A DNA stretch of 64,000 nt from Megalonaias nervosa (GCA_016617855.1 JAECUM010033746.1:1-64000); one strand, 5' to 3'. Counted from the first letter of the stretch, positions 22,815 through 35,759 are shown. Made by a program: numbers and translations. The notes: a model not told the origin generated them from the sequence alone.

Positions 22815-23330
22815 TAAGTATTACGACTCTATGGTCTTAAACTAACAGAAGAAAAATAAAACAATTCCAAGTTCGTACAATTATAAAAATAATTTATTTT
22901 CTAACTTGCAAAGCAAAAAGGTAAGAAGTATATACTGTAATGTGAATTATATCTCGAATAATTCTAATAGTTCCATTACAAGCTCGAAAGTATAGTGTTC
23001 CGAATGAATTCCTGTGATGCTCAGAATTAATACCAATTTTAATGTGCTGAATGTGGTGATATACCAATTGTCATGATGTAACACAATGACATAATTCAGA
23101 GTGTCTTTGAATGAGTTCACAATAATCCCGAAATAGCGTTTTAGTCTAAAAGTTAATGAGCACTTTGTAATTCCAATGAATAATTTGAAGAAATAATTCT
23201 TTTCAAATTATAACTGAACACAGCCACAAATTATTCCAATACAGACGGATCTTAAGATATGAATAAATAATCTTGCTGATCGGAATCTTATATAGAAACC
23301 TAAGAGACAATAAGATGACATGGATGTGTG
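22815..23330. repeat. LTR-like dispersed repeat, copy C
   Basis: Starts TTACGACTCTATGGTCTTAAACTA like copy E and follows the same order through CATTACAAGCTCGAAAGTA, GTTCCGAATGAATTCC, CAATAATCCCGAAATAG, GTTAATGAGCACTTTG, CCAATGAATAATTTGAA. The right boundary is uncertain. Confidence 0.6.
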
Positions 23331-24289
23331 TCATTTTCCCATCAAATTCGTAAAAACGTCGCTTCTGGAACCGTCTAAGGTCATACTCAAGGCTAGATCT
23401 TGAACCCAAATTTAGGTGAACAACGTATTTATAACTTACAGATAAGAGAAGCATTAGAGCAGTCTGGTAGGCTTCAACCCTCAATTACAGACAAAGTTCA
23501 AGCATACAATACAAATTAAATATACGTAACAATAAGTTAATAATAAAAACATGTCCGATTCCGTGTCAGATGTTATGGAATTGATCTGTTCTTTTTTGGG
23601 CGGTGGCGTGTCTGTGAGGTCTGATAGGTTTTTTACGTTTTATTCTGCTTTGTTTTGTGGCATGTAGTAATTAATGCTCTCGCCAGAAGAGTTATACTAA
23701 TTTATGGGGGTGTCTCAGACGCAGTAGGGCTTTTCCTATTTGAATCAACACATGGTTTCTTCTTTAATCAAGATTTCTTTATGACTTTGTCCATGAGTAC
23801 CTTTTGGAGATATTCTCTTCCTCCCGACGACGTTGCAATATTCATAGCATGCAATCTTCGAGTGACTATCGGTTTTAAGATGCTCGATACTGTGGAAAAA
23901 GCTGATTTTAACATGTATCTCAATCTATGTTCCTCGCTGTCGAGCGACTCCTCTGCTGTAGATGAGTGACGACGAGCGTTGGTGAGGCTACTGTTTTTAT
24001 TATTACTGTCTGTATATATCAACCATGGACTCCGAAGACGTTAACCAATATAACTGTTTAGTAAACTATCATACAGATGTTTCTCTACTTGTCGCAATGT
24101 CGAATTTCCAATGGTTATTCTTTGATCGATAATGCTTTTGACATCGTACACGTTCTCTCACGTAGTCACTCCTTGAAACTAAGGCAAATCAAAACTTCCT
24201 TTTAAAAGTTGTCCGCTGTTATCTTCCGCTTTATAGATAGAAGGATAGCGTCCATATACTTGTCCAGTAGCACACACAATTCAGTCGAC

Positions 24290-24800
24290 GAGTTGTGTAA
24301 ATAAATTTATCGAAAGTGAGCTTTGTTTGCAAACTCACTCTCCGTTCTTTAACACTTCGTTTCCAAGCGTCATTTCTTCTGGAGTATATCTGATGCAAAG
24401 ACAATAGATTAAGTATAGGTTTTGACTAGATGTGGTAATATGTCGATGAATTTGAGAGTATGTTGAAGTGTAGACTATTTCCGTCTACATTTACTCAAGT
24501 TCCATTGTAAACGCTTTTCGACGCCAGCATTCGTTCGAGGATTTTCAGTGGTGAAAAAACATGAATATTTCTCTTTCAATTCATTTTGTAAATCCTGGTT
24601 AAGAAGTTTGCTGCCTATGTCTGTCATCGCAGGGGATGTAGTCCACGTTATTTCAAGACGATTTTTAAAGCTCGCACTAACCCTGAACTTGTTTTAGGAG
24701 TCGAAGAAACATCAAAGCTGATTTTGATAACACGTCAATGACACAAAACAAATATTTGCAATTTAATTGTACAATGCTAAGTCAAATATAACAGCCAAAT
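24290..24800 (-). pseudogene. Polinton integrase remnant
   Basis: On the minus strand I read, with stops between them, VIDVLSKSALMF (first catalytic Asp region, near 24,740), an AMTDIGSKLLNQDLQ stretch (second Asp, near 24,620), FFTTENPRTNAGVEKR (third acidic region, near 24,550), FIDILPHLVKTY (near 24,440) and TPEEMTLGNEV (near 24,370). Their order and spacing match the DDE core of Polinton integrases, as in element 1 (GIDVFSKYA, TDYGAEF, VVERFNRT). Stops and frame changes are numerous, so the gene is long dead. It is a separate family member from the integrases at 2.7 and 45.2 kb. Confidence 0.65.
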
Positions 24801-25171
24801 CTGCGTGTTATTGATGATCAACTCCAGCTATTTTTCTTAGACTTCTCAAGCATTTTTATCGAATGGATTTGTGTAACATGTATGTCGATTGTTCTTGTAA
24901 GTTCTGAGTTTGGCTTCATCTGCACGATACAATGTTTTATTTCTTCAGTAGATATCGACACGAGCTGGACTGCAGTAAACACAGGCTCGAAATGTATATA
25001 TGGTTGCTGTTTCTCTTCAATAATTTTACCATCTTTTGGGTACCAACCTTACGCTGTTGTGTCGTAATTTGGATTGCGATGCATAACAAGTCCTACGAGC
25101 AATAGAAGTGGTAGTAGTCATCTGTTCTATGATCAATATTTTCTTTGATTTATTTTGTCACTTCTGTTTTT

Positions 25172-25275
<104 letters not shown>

Positions 25276-25931
25276 TGTCTTTTTGACCCAAGCGTTCATT
25301 TCTTCTCGTCTGGTTGTAGGTGTCAACTAGGTTAGCATACTTGGATAAGGAAAAAGAGCAGACGGAGTTTTCTGTCACGTTTTTAGTTTTGTTTACCTTC
25401 ACTTTTCCTGACATTCTTGAAATCTGTCAGAATAGGTTCAGCAGTCTGATCAAATGCTCTCTGATGAAACAGTTAAAGACGTCGCAATAACGGTCCATAC
25501 TTTTGTTAATTTGTCGTTTCTGACACAACTGACATCTCTATGATATTAGGAAAAGGAAGCTAATGAGGTGTCCGTTGTAAGTATCAACTCTGGAGATCCA
25601 TTCAATTTTATAGTTGATTTCACACTTTCATGAGATTAAACGTGGACGAGAAACAAATTCTTTAGAAAATTTTTTCAATAAATTTGGAATCAAAAGTCTT
25701 AAATCATGCTGGCAGGTATCATCATTAACTGAGGAGAAGGAGAGGAATAAGTGCACGGAAAGACGGTCACCGGTCAAAGTTGTCTTAAGTACGTGTGCGT
25801 TCTAGCGGCAGTACCTCTCTTTACGGAATCATACTTTTTCTTTTGATTTTACTTCTTTGAGTATAAACTTGGTGCACCTCTCTTCCTTTTAGTATGTCGT
25901 ATAGGTTGTGTGGTCATTTAGCATCAGCATT

Positions 25932-26266
25932 AGCTTCCCCTAGTGACCACTCCAGTGGCCTAGTGGTTAGAGCGTCCGCTTCGGATGCGGAAGGTCTTAG
26001 GTTCTATCCCCAGCCGAGTCATAACAAAGACTTACAAAAATGGTACTAACAGCTGCCTCGTTTGGCGTTCTGCATTAAGAGGTTAGTGTTAGGACTGGTG
26101 TCAGAATAATGTGACTGGGTGGGACATCATGCTACATGTCTGCGGCATGATGCCCCAGTGCAAGACATTACTATAAACTGTCACACTGCAGACATCGTAG
26201 CGATATGGCTGAAAAATTTTTAAAAGCTACGTTAAAAATTTAAATCACACACACACACACACACGC

Positions 26267-26302
<36 letters not shown>

Positions 26303-26313
26303 CTTCCCCTAGT
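25932..26313 (+). mobile_element. tRNA-derived SINE, family 1, copy A, with 13-bp target duplications
   Basis: The body at 25,945-26,300 starts with a tRNA-like head: box A TGGCCTAGTGGTTAGAGCG and a box B-like GGTTCTATCCCC. It has an unrelated middle and ends in an (AC)n tail. The 13-bp AGCTTCCCCTAGT occurs directly on both sides (25,932-25,944 and 26,301-26,313), which is a clean target-site duplication. A second copy lies in reverse at 60,643-61,006. Confidence 0.93.
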
Positions 26314-26989
26314 AGAAGCGAATGAATAATGACAGTTCCTCAAGATCCACTTCCAGGTGGTTTCAAAATGATTTGGTTTTGACCATTTGAATATTCATTA
26401 TTGCATTACCTAATTGTGGCAAAACTAGCTTACGTTACCTCCCCCCCCCCAAAAAAAAAGAAAATTGTTTTATGTGGAATGTGAATGATGCCCTGGTAGT
26501 AACTGACGTGCTGTCAAGGTAAACGATCATAGCACTTCTCTGAGATTAGCTTCTAAACAAATGTGAACGTATTTTTGTGCTTGTGTTTCGCAACTGATGG
26601 CGTACAACAATTTGACAGGTTGTTGATACTGAAAGGAAGTCATGTTGAATATTGTAAGAAAATAAGAAGTGATAAATGTTTTCATATATTGATGGAGAGC
26701 CGAAAACGAGAAAGGAGACGTGTAGCTGACAGCAGCTCCTTCATGAAATAAATTGGTACGACATCTCAAATAATCGAGAGTGTAGTAAATACGTGTGTGG
26801 CGATTGATTGGCATCGTCATTTGCATAATGTAGCCATGATGTTCCTAGTTGTTGTACTCGGGCTTGAACTTGAAATTCATACCAGCTTCAAACAACACCA
26901 CATAATGTGCACTGATTGAAACTAATAGTTGGATGCGCTCTATGTTCCTGAAATAAATTATTTTGAGGCATTTAAATAATACTAGCGTT

Positions 26990-27320
26990 GCGGTGATGTG
27001 CTTTTTGTGTAAACCGAAGCTAAATTTCTTCCTAGACTTCTCTTAACATATCATCGAACATTACGAGACGTGCTTGACTAAACCCAGACATGATACTATC
27101 GTCTTCGTGAGGATTTCCTTCTAGAAATGAAAAGAATCACCTTTGACTTTCCTTCAGTAACGTGTAATTCGATTGCTCCTTGTTGTAGCACCACAGGATA
27201 CGTTGTAGAGAACGACTGAAAATTTTTATTTGTGTTCAATCACACGTTTCAAAATTCTATTTTGCCTGAACTATTAGGTCCAGTAATCAACAAGTTAAAG
27301 GGATTGTGAAAGATACCGTG
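26990..27320 (-). pseudogene. Polinton packaging ATPase remnant
   Basis: The minus strand reads NPFNLLITGPNSSGKIEF near 27,270-27,220, a Walker A region in which the usual Lys-Thr has become Lys-Ile. About 60 codons later, in another frame, SQARLVMFDDMLREV (27,065-27,020) is a convincing Walker B motif. Stops and a frame change separate the two. The pair of motifs at this spacing, near an integrase remnant, supports an A32/FtsK-like Polinton ATPase. It is not closely similar to the ATPases of elements 1 or 2. Confidence 0.6.
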
Positions 27321-27479
27321 CCTCATAACTTTGACATTCTGACCTTTCGTTGAGAACGAACGAAGTAGTCATAATTTTTAATATGTGGTTTGGAATTCCA
27401 TCAACGACACATGAATTTATACACTGTATATATATTTAACTTTTTTCATAGTGTAACAGCAGCAACAAAGAATATTTGT

Positions 27480-28680
27480 ATTTTAAAAAGACATAATGTT
27501 CATCTTTTTCTTTCATCCATCAATCACATTCTGTGTCTTTGGCATAAGTAGCCATCTCTTGTTTAAAAGTGTCATATCCAAGACTCTACCAGTCATGTAA
27601 TACACCACTTGTAAATCTGTTCGTGTATCCAACCTACTATAGATTTTCTTGGTAAGTATGAATAGTCAATAAAATAGACCAATGTCTTCTTCACACGGGG
27701 GTACACAAGTTGTATTTATCTCTATTCGCAACACTTTTAATACAAAGAGGTTTTGGTGCATTTATAAGTTTTGGCGGTCATGTCCTTGCATGTACGATGC
27801 ATACATGGACTACACACAATTTACTGGTAAGCGAAATCCAAGAAATATAGCAATAAACAGACATAAACACTATGTCGTCCACAATTGAAAGGAATATTGT
27901 CGTTGTGGAATCATTTCTTGTAATGCATTAAGTCTTTAACACGGCTATTGACATTTTCCCACGGAATGTGCTGCAACACTGATGACAGAATCAATAAGTC
28001 TTTATAAAGATTTTGCAGAAGGCTGTTACCTTGAATTATCACAAATCCTCTCCTTTCAGCTATTCTACAGCATTCTTAGCATATAGATATAAATGGTTAT
28101 TTATTGGTATAAGATGCAATAGCTCTTTGCATTTAACTTGAATTTGCACAACCTCTCCGTAAATGCCTTCTCTTACTTCGTAACGTAGATTCTGTATGTA
28201 TTCTTGTAAACTGGCCAGTTACAAATAATGTCATTCGGTGCCACACCTAAGGTAGAAGTCGTGGCATCGAGGGTTTTATATCTAAGTAGAGTTTTATGTC
28301 TGTCATATTCTTTCTCGTGAATCACTTTCTTTATACAGCGTAAATATAAATAATTTATAAGCTGGAGAAATGATTTTGACTTTGCAGTTCAATTTAATCT
28401 TGACCAACTCTTTAAAAATCCGTTCTTACAGTTCCAGTAGCAGATTCCGAATGTACTCTTCTAAACCTTCCATTTAAAGAAATGTCTTTTTGATGAAATA
28501 TTGAAGCGTTTGGCAACATGCTGGAAAAACATAATGAAGGAATCTAGTCGTCTTGGGATGATACTTCTTTTAAACGTTTTATATAATCTTGGAAGATTTT
28601 AACACTTGGCTGGACTCCCCTCCCCCACGGAATTCTAAGCTGTACTGCAACATCGTAGTTACATGTTGTGACATCTGGAA
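27480..28680 (-). other. Decayed coding-like stretch, unassigned
   Basis: The minus strand contains two related phrases, EEYIRNLLLEL near 28,450 and QEYIQNLRYEV near 28,200, each followed by IKLNCKV/IQVKCKE-like text. This suggests an internally repeated protein that has decayed. It may belong to the older Polinton to its left. I cannot name it. Confidence 0.3.
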
Positions 28681-28705
28681 TCCAGCAAGATATGGAAAGT
28701 AGTTA

Positions 28706-28876
28706 TCAAACATCCGATCCTTTGAAAACATGTTCAAACCAAACATCCGATCCTTCGAAAACATGTTCAAACCAAACATCCGATCCTTTGAAAACATGTT
28801 CAAACCAAACATCCGATCCTTTGAAAACATGTTCAAACCAAACATCCGATCCTTTGAAAACATATTCAAACCAATA
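28706..28876. repeat. 33-bp tandem repeat, five copies, open on both strands
   Basis: Unit ACATCCGATCCTTTGAAAAC followed by ATGTTCAAACCAA. The 33-bp length keeps both strands open: the plus strand reads NQTSDPLKTCS repeats and the minus strand FGLNMFSKDRM repeats. One unit has an A-to-T-type change (ACATATTC). Confidence 0.95.
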
Positions 28877-30470
28877 AGCATCGTTTTAGCTTTCAAACAG
28901 CATTGGCTTAAACGTCTACGTCATCACGGATGCAACTGCTTCTTGCATTGCATTCGACTATATACAAATTCTCTGCAAATGAGTTCTCACAGCTCCAAAG
29001 TTAAACTGCGAATTCTCTTCTAAATTATCTATGATAATAACAATCTAGGCCAGCAAGGGAAAGCAATGGCAGCATAAAGAACATCAGACATATTCCTTGA
29101 AAGCTTGTAACTCCTGGTACTTTAATTTTTTTTCTTCTAATTTTTGTAATTTTTATTCATGATTGTAAATTGTACAGAATATCTTTAGTTAGATTTTGCC
29201 TATGTGACATAGGGTATGTTAAGAAGGTAAAATTACATAGGATCAATAAATAGATGCTTACAAATGTGATGAAAGTTGCTAATAATAATCTTAATAATAA
29301 GATTTAATGGCACCTTTGGATTAATTTCTCATTGCCTGATGGGATTAGAATGGTTCTAGAAGAATTCAATAACTTCCCATTGGCTGGGATAGACCAAATG
29401 AGTAGCAAGATCCGTCCCGTGGGGTATCTTGTGAAATAAGAGTCGTAATAAAAGGTGAAAATAAGGAGGTAACTGAGCAATCAGATTCATTCCTACTTTG
29501 GAGTCATCCTCATTTCTTGTGTTCCTGTTGCAAGTCTGCAGGCGTGTTTTATGATGTACCTAGATATTATTCTAGAGGTAAAACATTTGTTTAGACTGTT
29601 CAGTGGAAGTAGAAAGAGCTCATTATTTGAACTATTACATTATTCTGGGACTGCTGTGAATTATTCAGAGGAGTTATGGACAACGCCATCTACTACAACG
29701 TCACGATTCCTGGAGGATCAGTAAATTTCCGGTTATGAAATTTATACGGAACTTTTCATTATTTTGGACTTTCATAGAATTTGATCAGGATTATTTTGGA
29801 TTCATTTCATAATACTGTAAGTTCCTCTCACATTTTCATTTGTAACTTTGATAATTAAATTATTTGTTAAGGTTTAGAAAACTTGTTGGTTTTTGCTTCT
29901 TACGGTTATTTAGTTTATGACCATTTAATCGTAACAAGGTATATTCACATTCGTGTGGTTAATCACATCACTAATGAAACAACGCAGTTGGTGTTCTCGT
30001 CCCAAGTAGACAAATCCTGTTCGGTCTAACGGTTCGGTAATGAGTAATCCATCCAGAGAGGCATTTTATAAAAGTTTTCTATCAATTTTAAAATTCACTA
30101 TTGCCAGACGAAGCCACGGGAAACGTGCATTCTACTTTGATCGTAAAAATGGGGTGTAGGGTTTTGGTCATACACAACGGCGTTTGATTTTTAATTTTGG
30201 TTTTACACTTTTTTAACAATTTCTTAAAAATATTGATTAAAATATTTAAGTCTATTTTACAATTTGCGACAAAAGTTTGCATTTTTAAAATATGTCCGGA
30301 TATATCTCAATCTTTGCTAAATGTGGTATAATTAGTTTATTTTGATCTGTAAAAACAAATGTTATTTCTAAAGTTTTCTCTTTCAAAGTTTGTCTTTACA
30401 AGCTTTACATTTTGTGAGGAATTTCTTCAATTTCAGCTAAGTTCTATGTCATTCATGAAATTTTAGTAAT
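28877..30470. other. Intergenic DNA
   Basis: Nothing recognised beyond short ORFs and AT-rich runs. Confidence 0.6.
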
Positions 30471-30477
30471 CATATAG

Positions 30478-30591
30478 TCGTGACTATATTTTAAACTATT
30501 CCGGACAGATTTCTAGTCTCTGCTTAAGCTCGTGACTATATTTTAAACTATTCCGGACAGATTTTTAGTCTCTGCTTAAGTCCGTAACAGT
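30478..30591. repeat. 54-bp direct duplication
   Basis: The phrase CGTGACTATATTTTAAACTA...CCGGACAGATTTxTAGTCTCTGCTTAAG occurs twice in a row with one or two differences. Fainter related phrases (GTCTCTGCTAAAG) follow to about 30,840. Confidence 0.85.
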
Positions 30592-30974
30592 TTTAGGACT
30601 ACTCTTTATCTTAGCCAAATAATTGTTACATTTTTTTCTCCGTATTTTTGTTTTGTCCCTGCTAAAGCACGTGACGGTTCCGTAATTATAGCATTACTTT
30701 CAGCTTCGACCAAATTTAAAACTAAATTCCGGATTTGTTCTATCACCGCAAAAGTACTACTTTTAGATTTGTTTGTTTTAATTTTATGAGCTGGATTTGT
30801 TTCAGTCTCTGCTAAAGTTTGTGATAGTTTCAGTAGTTTAATACTACTTTTAGTCACGTCCATTTTAGTGTTGATATGAATTTGTTCCCTTAAAGCTAAT
30901 TATAACTTCAGTACAATATATACAGATTTACTGACACCTCCAGCATGATTCTTGTTATATAACATTCGGATATA

Positions 30975-31260
30975 TTCAGTAGGTCGCTACACACTACGTG
31001 TTGACGGTATAATGTAGGGTTTTGGATAGTATACGATCAGGTGTTGGTAGATATACACATGTTGTTGATGGGTACTGGCCGTTACACACGGTGTACGGAT
31101 GGAATAGTGTTGGTTGTTGTGTAGTATTTGCCTGAGTGAAAGTCACTGCTCATGGCATGTTGATTGCTACACACGTGAGTTGATTGTACTCAATGGAGTG
31201 TTACATAGCAGATGTTTGGATGTTGGTCACTACACATGGCGTGTTGGATATCATGAGTGG
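30975..31260. repeat. Degenerate short repeats around CTACACAC-GTGTTG
   Basis: Four spaced phrases of the form GGTCxCTACACAC...GTGTTGG occur near 30,981, 31,077, 31,160 and 31,222. Probably a decayed satellite. Confidence 0.5.
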
Positions 31261-31639
31261 CATTTCATGTCAAAAACTTATAACAATGTAACAGTTTAGC
31301 ATCAATGGTAAATTCCCTCAAGAGGCCACAGAGTACTGTATTTGAGATCAACAGCTGATAACAATGTCACAATGCAGTCTTTGCTGAGGTGAGCAATCTT
31401 CTATCGATGTACAGAATGTGCATTTGACGGCATAAGTGTCAGCGTTATAGCCTCAGTCTTTTATTTCCACAGAATTATCAGTTGCCATTTAACAAAATCC
31501 TGCTGCATAATGCTAATTCACGTACAGACCTAGTGTATTGTTAAAAGTCAAGGCTCAAATGGATAAAGTTGTCGGATGTAATTCTGTCATATCCTATATT
31601 TTTTAGATTATGGCATAATGTTAAAGATGGCCGCGAATC

Positions 31640-32340
31640 CAAGGATGATGGTCCAAATTCTGGAAGGGTGTTGTCTGCGATTGTGAGTGGAAAGTGACTG
31701 ATGTGAAGAGGACAACTAATGGAAAGGCTGGATACACAGTGTAAGAAATGTCAAATAGCATGAACATTCATTCGTCAGCTATATTTAATATATTAAAGAA
31801 ACATTTGAAGATCAGAAGGGTTCGTGCAAGATGGACCCCGCATTTGGTGACGCCTGATCAAAATTATGCTCGGATTGGAATCGATAAACAGACTCGCCGA
31901 ACATAAAATGAGTGACCAGAGGCGTTTGAATGAGATTTTGACAGGTGATGAAATATAGATTTACTTTTCTGAACCCAAGTCAAGAAAAAAATAACAAATT
32001 TTGGATTGGAAATAACGAAAAGAGATCACAAATCGATCAATATATTCGTACCGTCAAGAGAGTTTTAAGCGATGCAAAAGGCCATATCATCCAAAATGTG
32101 CCACATACAGTCCTGAATCAGCTACAAGAGACGGCTGAATCCTGTTTAAAATAGATTCTCTGACGGACAAACTATTTGAAATATACCTTGCGATTGGAAG
32201 TACTGATTTTCAGTGCATGAACAACGTGCCAAAAGATTAATACAAAATAGCATTTACTCACTGGATAATCAGACTTGAAAAGTTTATAGAGGTCCATGGG
32301 GTGTGTGTTAAAGGGATTAGTTGTACCATTCACTAATTAA
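31640..32340 (+). pseudogene. Mariner-type transposase, heavily decayed
   Basis: Read across stops and frame changes, the plus strand keeps mariner landmarks in order: DGPNSGRV near 31,645, SSAIFNILKKHLKIRRVRARWTP near 31,775-31,845, LTGDE-like text (ATTTTGACAGGTGATGAAAT) at 31,935-31,955, SEPKSRKK-like text at 31,970, DAKGHIIQNVPHTVLNQ at 32,075-32,125, and a closing tryptophan/glycine-rich tail at 32,290. In intact mariners GDE gives one of the catalytic acids. More than ten stops make it inactive. I could not find terminal inverted repeats. Confidence 0.7.
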
Positions 32341-32772
32341 GAACTTTGTTGTACATCGCACTAATTTTCAGAACTGTTCAAATACCCCTCGTATCATTAC
32401 AACTATGCACAGCTGTTAATAATATCTGCATGACCTTAATTGTACACACGATGTACAGGGAATAAAAATCTTTAAAAAAAAATTGTACTTACCCAATCTT
32501 CAATTTTTGGATCGTATGACCTCCAAAATACCGACCCTGCAAAAGCAAACTCGCATTTCACTTTTTCCTTAATAAATACGATCTAAATTGTGGGTTCTTT
32601 TAACTTTGTTAAATTAAATTTATGACACAAAGTACATTTATGACTCTTTTTAATTTCATAGAATAAAAATAGTTTAGATAAGGAGAATGATCAGAGATTG
32701 AGTTTATTTTTTAACGAAGCACATAAAAGGAAAGAAACGTATTTTAATAAGAATGATAGAAAGTATTTCAAG

Positions 32773-33016
32773 TCTAGTTGCTGGCCGAGTGGTCTAAAGC
32801 GCTTGTCGTTACCGATTACTGCCAAATCACATCTGTCCGCATGGGTTCCATTCTAGGGCTCAACCCATGAGGGTATGTGAAACAAGTTTACTGTGGGGTC
32901 GGTGGTTCTAACCGAGTTTTCCCGGGTTCTTCCTCCACCATGTATAATTGCCGCCATGCATAGCCTATTCTGTGCTGAAAAATGTTGTTAAACCCAAAAC
33001 AACAACAATTCTAGTT
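32773..33016 (+). mobile_element. tRNA-derived SINE, family 2, copy A
   Basis: The tRNA-like head has box A TGGCCGAGTGGTCTAAAGCG and a box B-like GGGTTCCATTC. The body includes GGTCGGTGGTTCTAACCGAG and a CCTCCACCATGTATAA phrase, with a (CAA)n tail. The 7-bp TCTAGTT flanks it at 32,773-32,779 and 33,010-33,016. The 3' half matches the copy at 47.06-47.22 kb. Confidence 0.85.
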
Positions 33017-33186
33017 ATAATTGATAAAATATACTGTGTACGTTATTTATGACTTAATGACGTTATTTCAGCGAAACTGTGTAGACACAGAATTGACAGA
33101 TTTCATGCACAGCAAAAGTGTTTATGTGTTGCTTCTCTGTATTGATCATTCTAAAATAGTTCTCATGTGAGCGACAACTTATATGA

Positions 33187-33356
33187 TATGATATTATATT
33201 ATATTGTATTATATTATATTATATTATATTATATTATATTATATTATATTATATTAAAAAGCGACCGAATGTTGTGTTTCCCTCTTGTCCCTGTGCCTCG
33301 TGACGGGGATTTCTCTGACAGGTGTGCTTGGAAATAAGATTTCGCCGGAAAATACT

Positions 33357-33396
<40 letters not shown>
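33187..33396. repeat. (ATATT)n and (TA)n microsatellites
   Basis: ATATT pentamers run from about 33,187 to 33,256 and a TA tract from about 33,358 to 33,396, separated by about 100 bp of unique sequence. Confidence 0.95.
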
Positions 33397-33399
<3 letters not shown>

Positions 33400-35471
33400 C
33401 CTTCCAAACTTTTTTCTCTTTAAAGGCCAAAAGCTGCTAAATTTGACATGCAAGAGTAGGCTTTGTAACCATGAAATATGCCTATCCGGGTCGATAATAA
33501 CAGTCCCCATACTCATTTCCCAACTTCATAATATGCTTGTAAGATACAAATGATAACAAGTAATGTTGCTTATGAAATAAATAGAAAAGAAACAAAGAAA
33601 TAAACACTATATCATTAAAACAGTCTTTATAGACCTACATTTCTAAACAAATGGAATGAAAATTCATGCCACAATTTAAAACACGTTGAGTATGTTGCCA
33701 CTTTGTAACAAGCCAAGTTTTGCCTTCTAGAATGATAAATAATCACCGTAGGGACCACCTTCAACAGTCAGAAATATATAAATATTTCCATGCGTCTACT
33801 GTTATAAATTTATATTGTGCTAGGCATAAAATAAATTCCTGTACACGAAAGGAAAATTGTAAAAGAAAACGCTTCTTTAATACACGCCGAAAACCTCACA
33901 ATAAAATTTCTCGAGAAATAGCAAAATAATTTGGAATTCCATGTTGCTGCGCGTAATATATCAAGAAAAGGCTAATTCCAATTTGTCATCCAAAATTAGC
34001 TCAAAATTAGAAGTGGCAACAGGATGTAAGGCTGTGACCGTCCACTTGGATTTATAAGTTGTCAAACATAGGACTTGATCCGAAAATATTCTGTACATAT
34101 CGCCAGCAGGACCCTATAGCCGACCGACTCGAGAAATTCCTGTGTATAAAGATGTTTGAGGACGAAAGTATCTGCTTTAAATTGCACGACTTAAGAACAG
34201 GTACGATCAAACCCCAACAGTTTGGGCCCTGATTTATTGAACTAATCGCTAACTCTCCCAAAGTTGTATGTTCCAACTTAGAGAAATATTTAACTACGTC
34301 TCACTGGAATTGTTGAATTTCATTTAGCCGTCATTTACACATTTGTCTTTCATTCCGAGTGTCCCGGCTGTCAAACAAGAGGTCACGAGTTCGAAACTGG
34401 CGGCGGTATCACAATTTTTAATACTATTTTTGCGTTTTATGCTCAAACTTTCTTATAAACTCGCTCATTCCAATTTTTTTTTAAATTTTTTTTTAAAAAG
34501 AAAACGTTTTTTATTCCAGTCCCAGGACCGGCAATTTACCTAGTTTCTGCTATAATTCATTTATTGACTTTTTATATTCTAGAAAGTAAACATCCCATCA
34601 TATCTCTAAATCTCGCCCCCCGGCCCCTTGCCCAAATAAATATCTACAAGATATGGTAGTTCCCACTCTGGAAGACCTGAGAGAAACTAGACGGAATCGA
34701 GACATAAATCTACCCTACAGAGTCAAATAATCGAAATCTTCTTTAACTTGGTTTCTTTCTATACTTACGTAAACAATTTACAATGTACGAACGTGGCCAG
34801 CTGATGATGTCCCAGCAGGTTGCAACCGATTCTATAGCCGTGTCTTCATACCCAGGGAGCACATCGCCTCTCTCCGTCTCCCTGAAATGAAGCGTACTGG
34901 AAACAGTCAACTTAGATAACGTAACTTAAGTGTGTCTGCATCAAACAATTTCCTTCTCAGACGGAAGGCAAAAGCGATAGTGGTTATGAGAGTACTAAAG
35001 CGGTCAATGGGCTACTATGGCGTCTGTGGGAATGTACCATTCTGCCGCCATTTTAACCGTGAATCCAAAACCCATCTTTACTAAGACTGATAGTTACGGA
35101 CGTTCAACTATAAACAGGTGTGTGAGAAATGGGATGTAAAGTAGCGGAGTACTAATACCTATGATATATAGTTACTATCCCTTAGTCTGATGTCTGAGTC
35201 ACACTTCCGGAACTCGTGAGACCGCATATAAATATCACTCTCTATTTTAGTGACAGTAAGGAATCTTTGTACTTTTTCGGATGGTCCACCTCGCCGATGT
35301 GAAGCTACTGAACTACTCGCCTCCGTTCAAGGGAAGTTTCGAAATGATATCACTGTTCTCGACTAACGTCACTGACTGATCAATTTCAAAACATATTTTA
35401 TCATATTCCACTACATAATACTAACCGGCCAGTTTAGGGCGGGTATCAGCAAACTATATCTTTAACTGATT
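33400..35471. other. Intergenic DNA left of element 2
   Basis: No gene recognised. A box B-like GGTCACGAGTTCGAAACTGG at about 34,380 could be a scrap of a tRNA-derived repeat, but it has no box A partner. Confidence 0.6.
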
Positions 35472-35478
35472 TAGCATT
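35472..35478. other. Left target-site duplication of element 2
   Basis: TAGCATT lies immediately outside the left terminal repeat. The same 7 bases lie immediately outside the right one (47,468-47,474). Polintons usually make 6-bp duplications, so a 6-bp duplication (AGCATT) with one terminal base lost on the left is also possible. Confidence 0.75.
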
Positions 35479-35727
35479 GCAGCTGGGAGGGCGAATCCTA
35501 CAACTTTTCAATTAAAGATTCCGGTAAAAAATAAAGCTTCCTACAAAAACAAAAATACAAACGTCAATAACGTCAAACCGAAGTCTCTAACCGACCCGAA
35601 ACTTTTCTATTTGTGTTAGCTTATTTTTGTTATTGACGCTTTTGACATTTATGTTTTCATTTTTTATGGCGTGTTCGTTTACCCGTCATACACTCAGTTT
35701 TAATCGTCGCCCTCCATGCTGCTGTGT
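35479..35727 (+). repeat. Left terminal inverted repeat of element 2
   Basis: About 90% identical by eye to the reverse complement of 47,235-47,467, except for an extra CTAACCGACCCGAAAC-type insert. It begins GCAGCTGGGAGGGCGA and closes TCGCCCTCCATGCTGCTGTG, so the repeat is itself bounded by inverted ends and has internal inverted arms (ACGTCAATAACGTCAAA against GTTATTGACGCTTTTGACAT). Confidence 0.92.
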
Positions 35728-35759
35728 GGGTGTGACTTAATTAAATCATTAATATATCA

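Noticed and set aside
25945..26020. Functional tRNA gene
   Set aside because: The tRNA-like head is part of a SINE with target duplications and an (AC)n tail; the T-arm is mutated.
28706..28876. CRISPR array
   Set aside because: Units are contiguous without variable spacers, in a eukaryotic-type context; it is a minisatellite.
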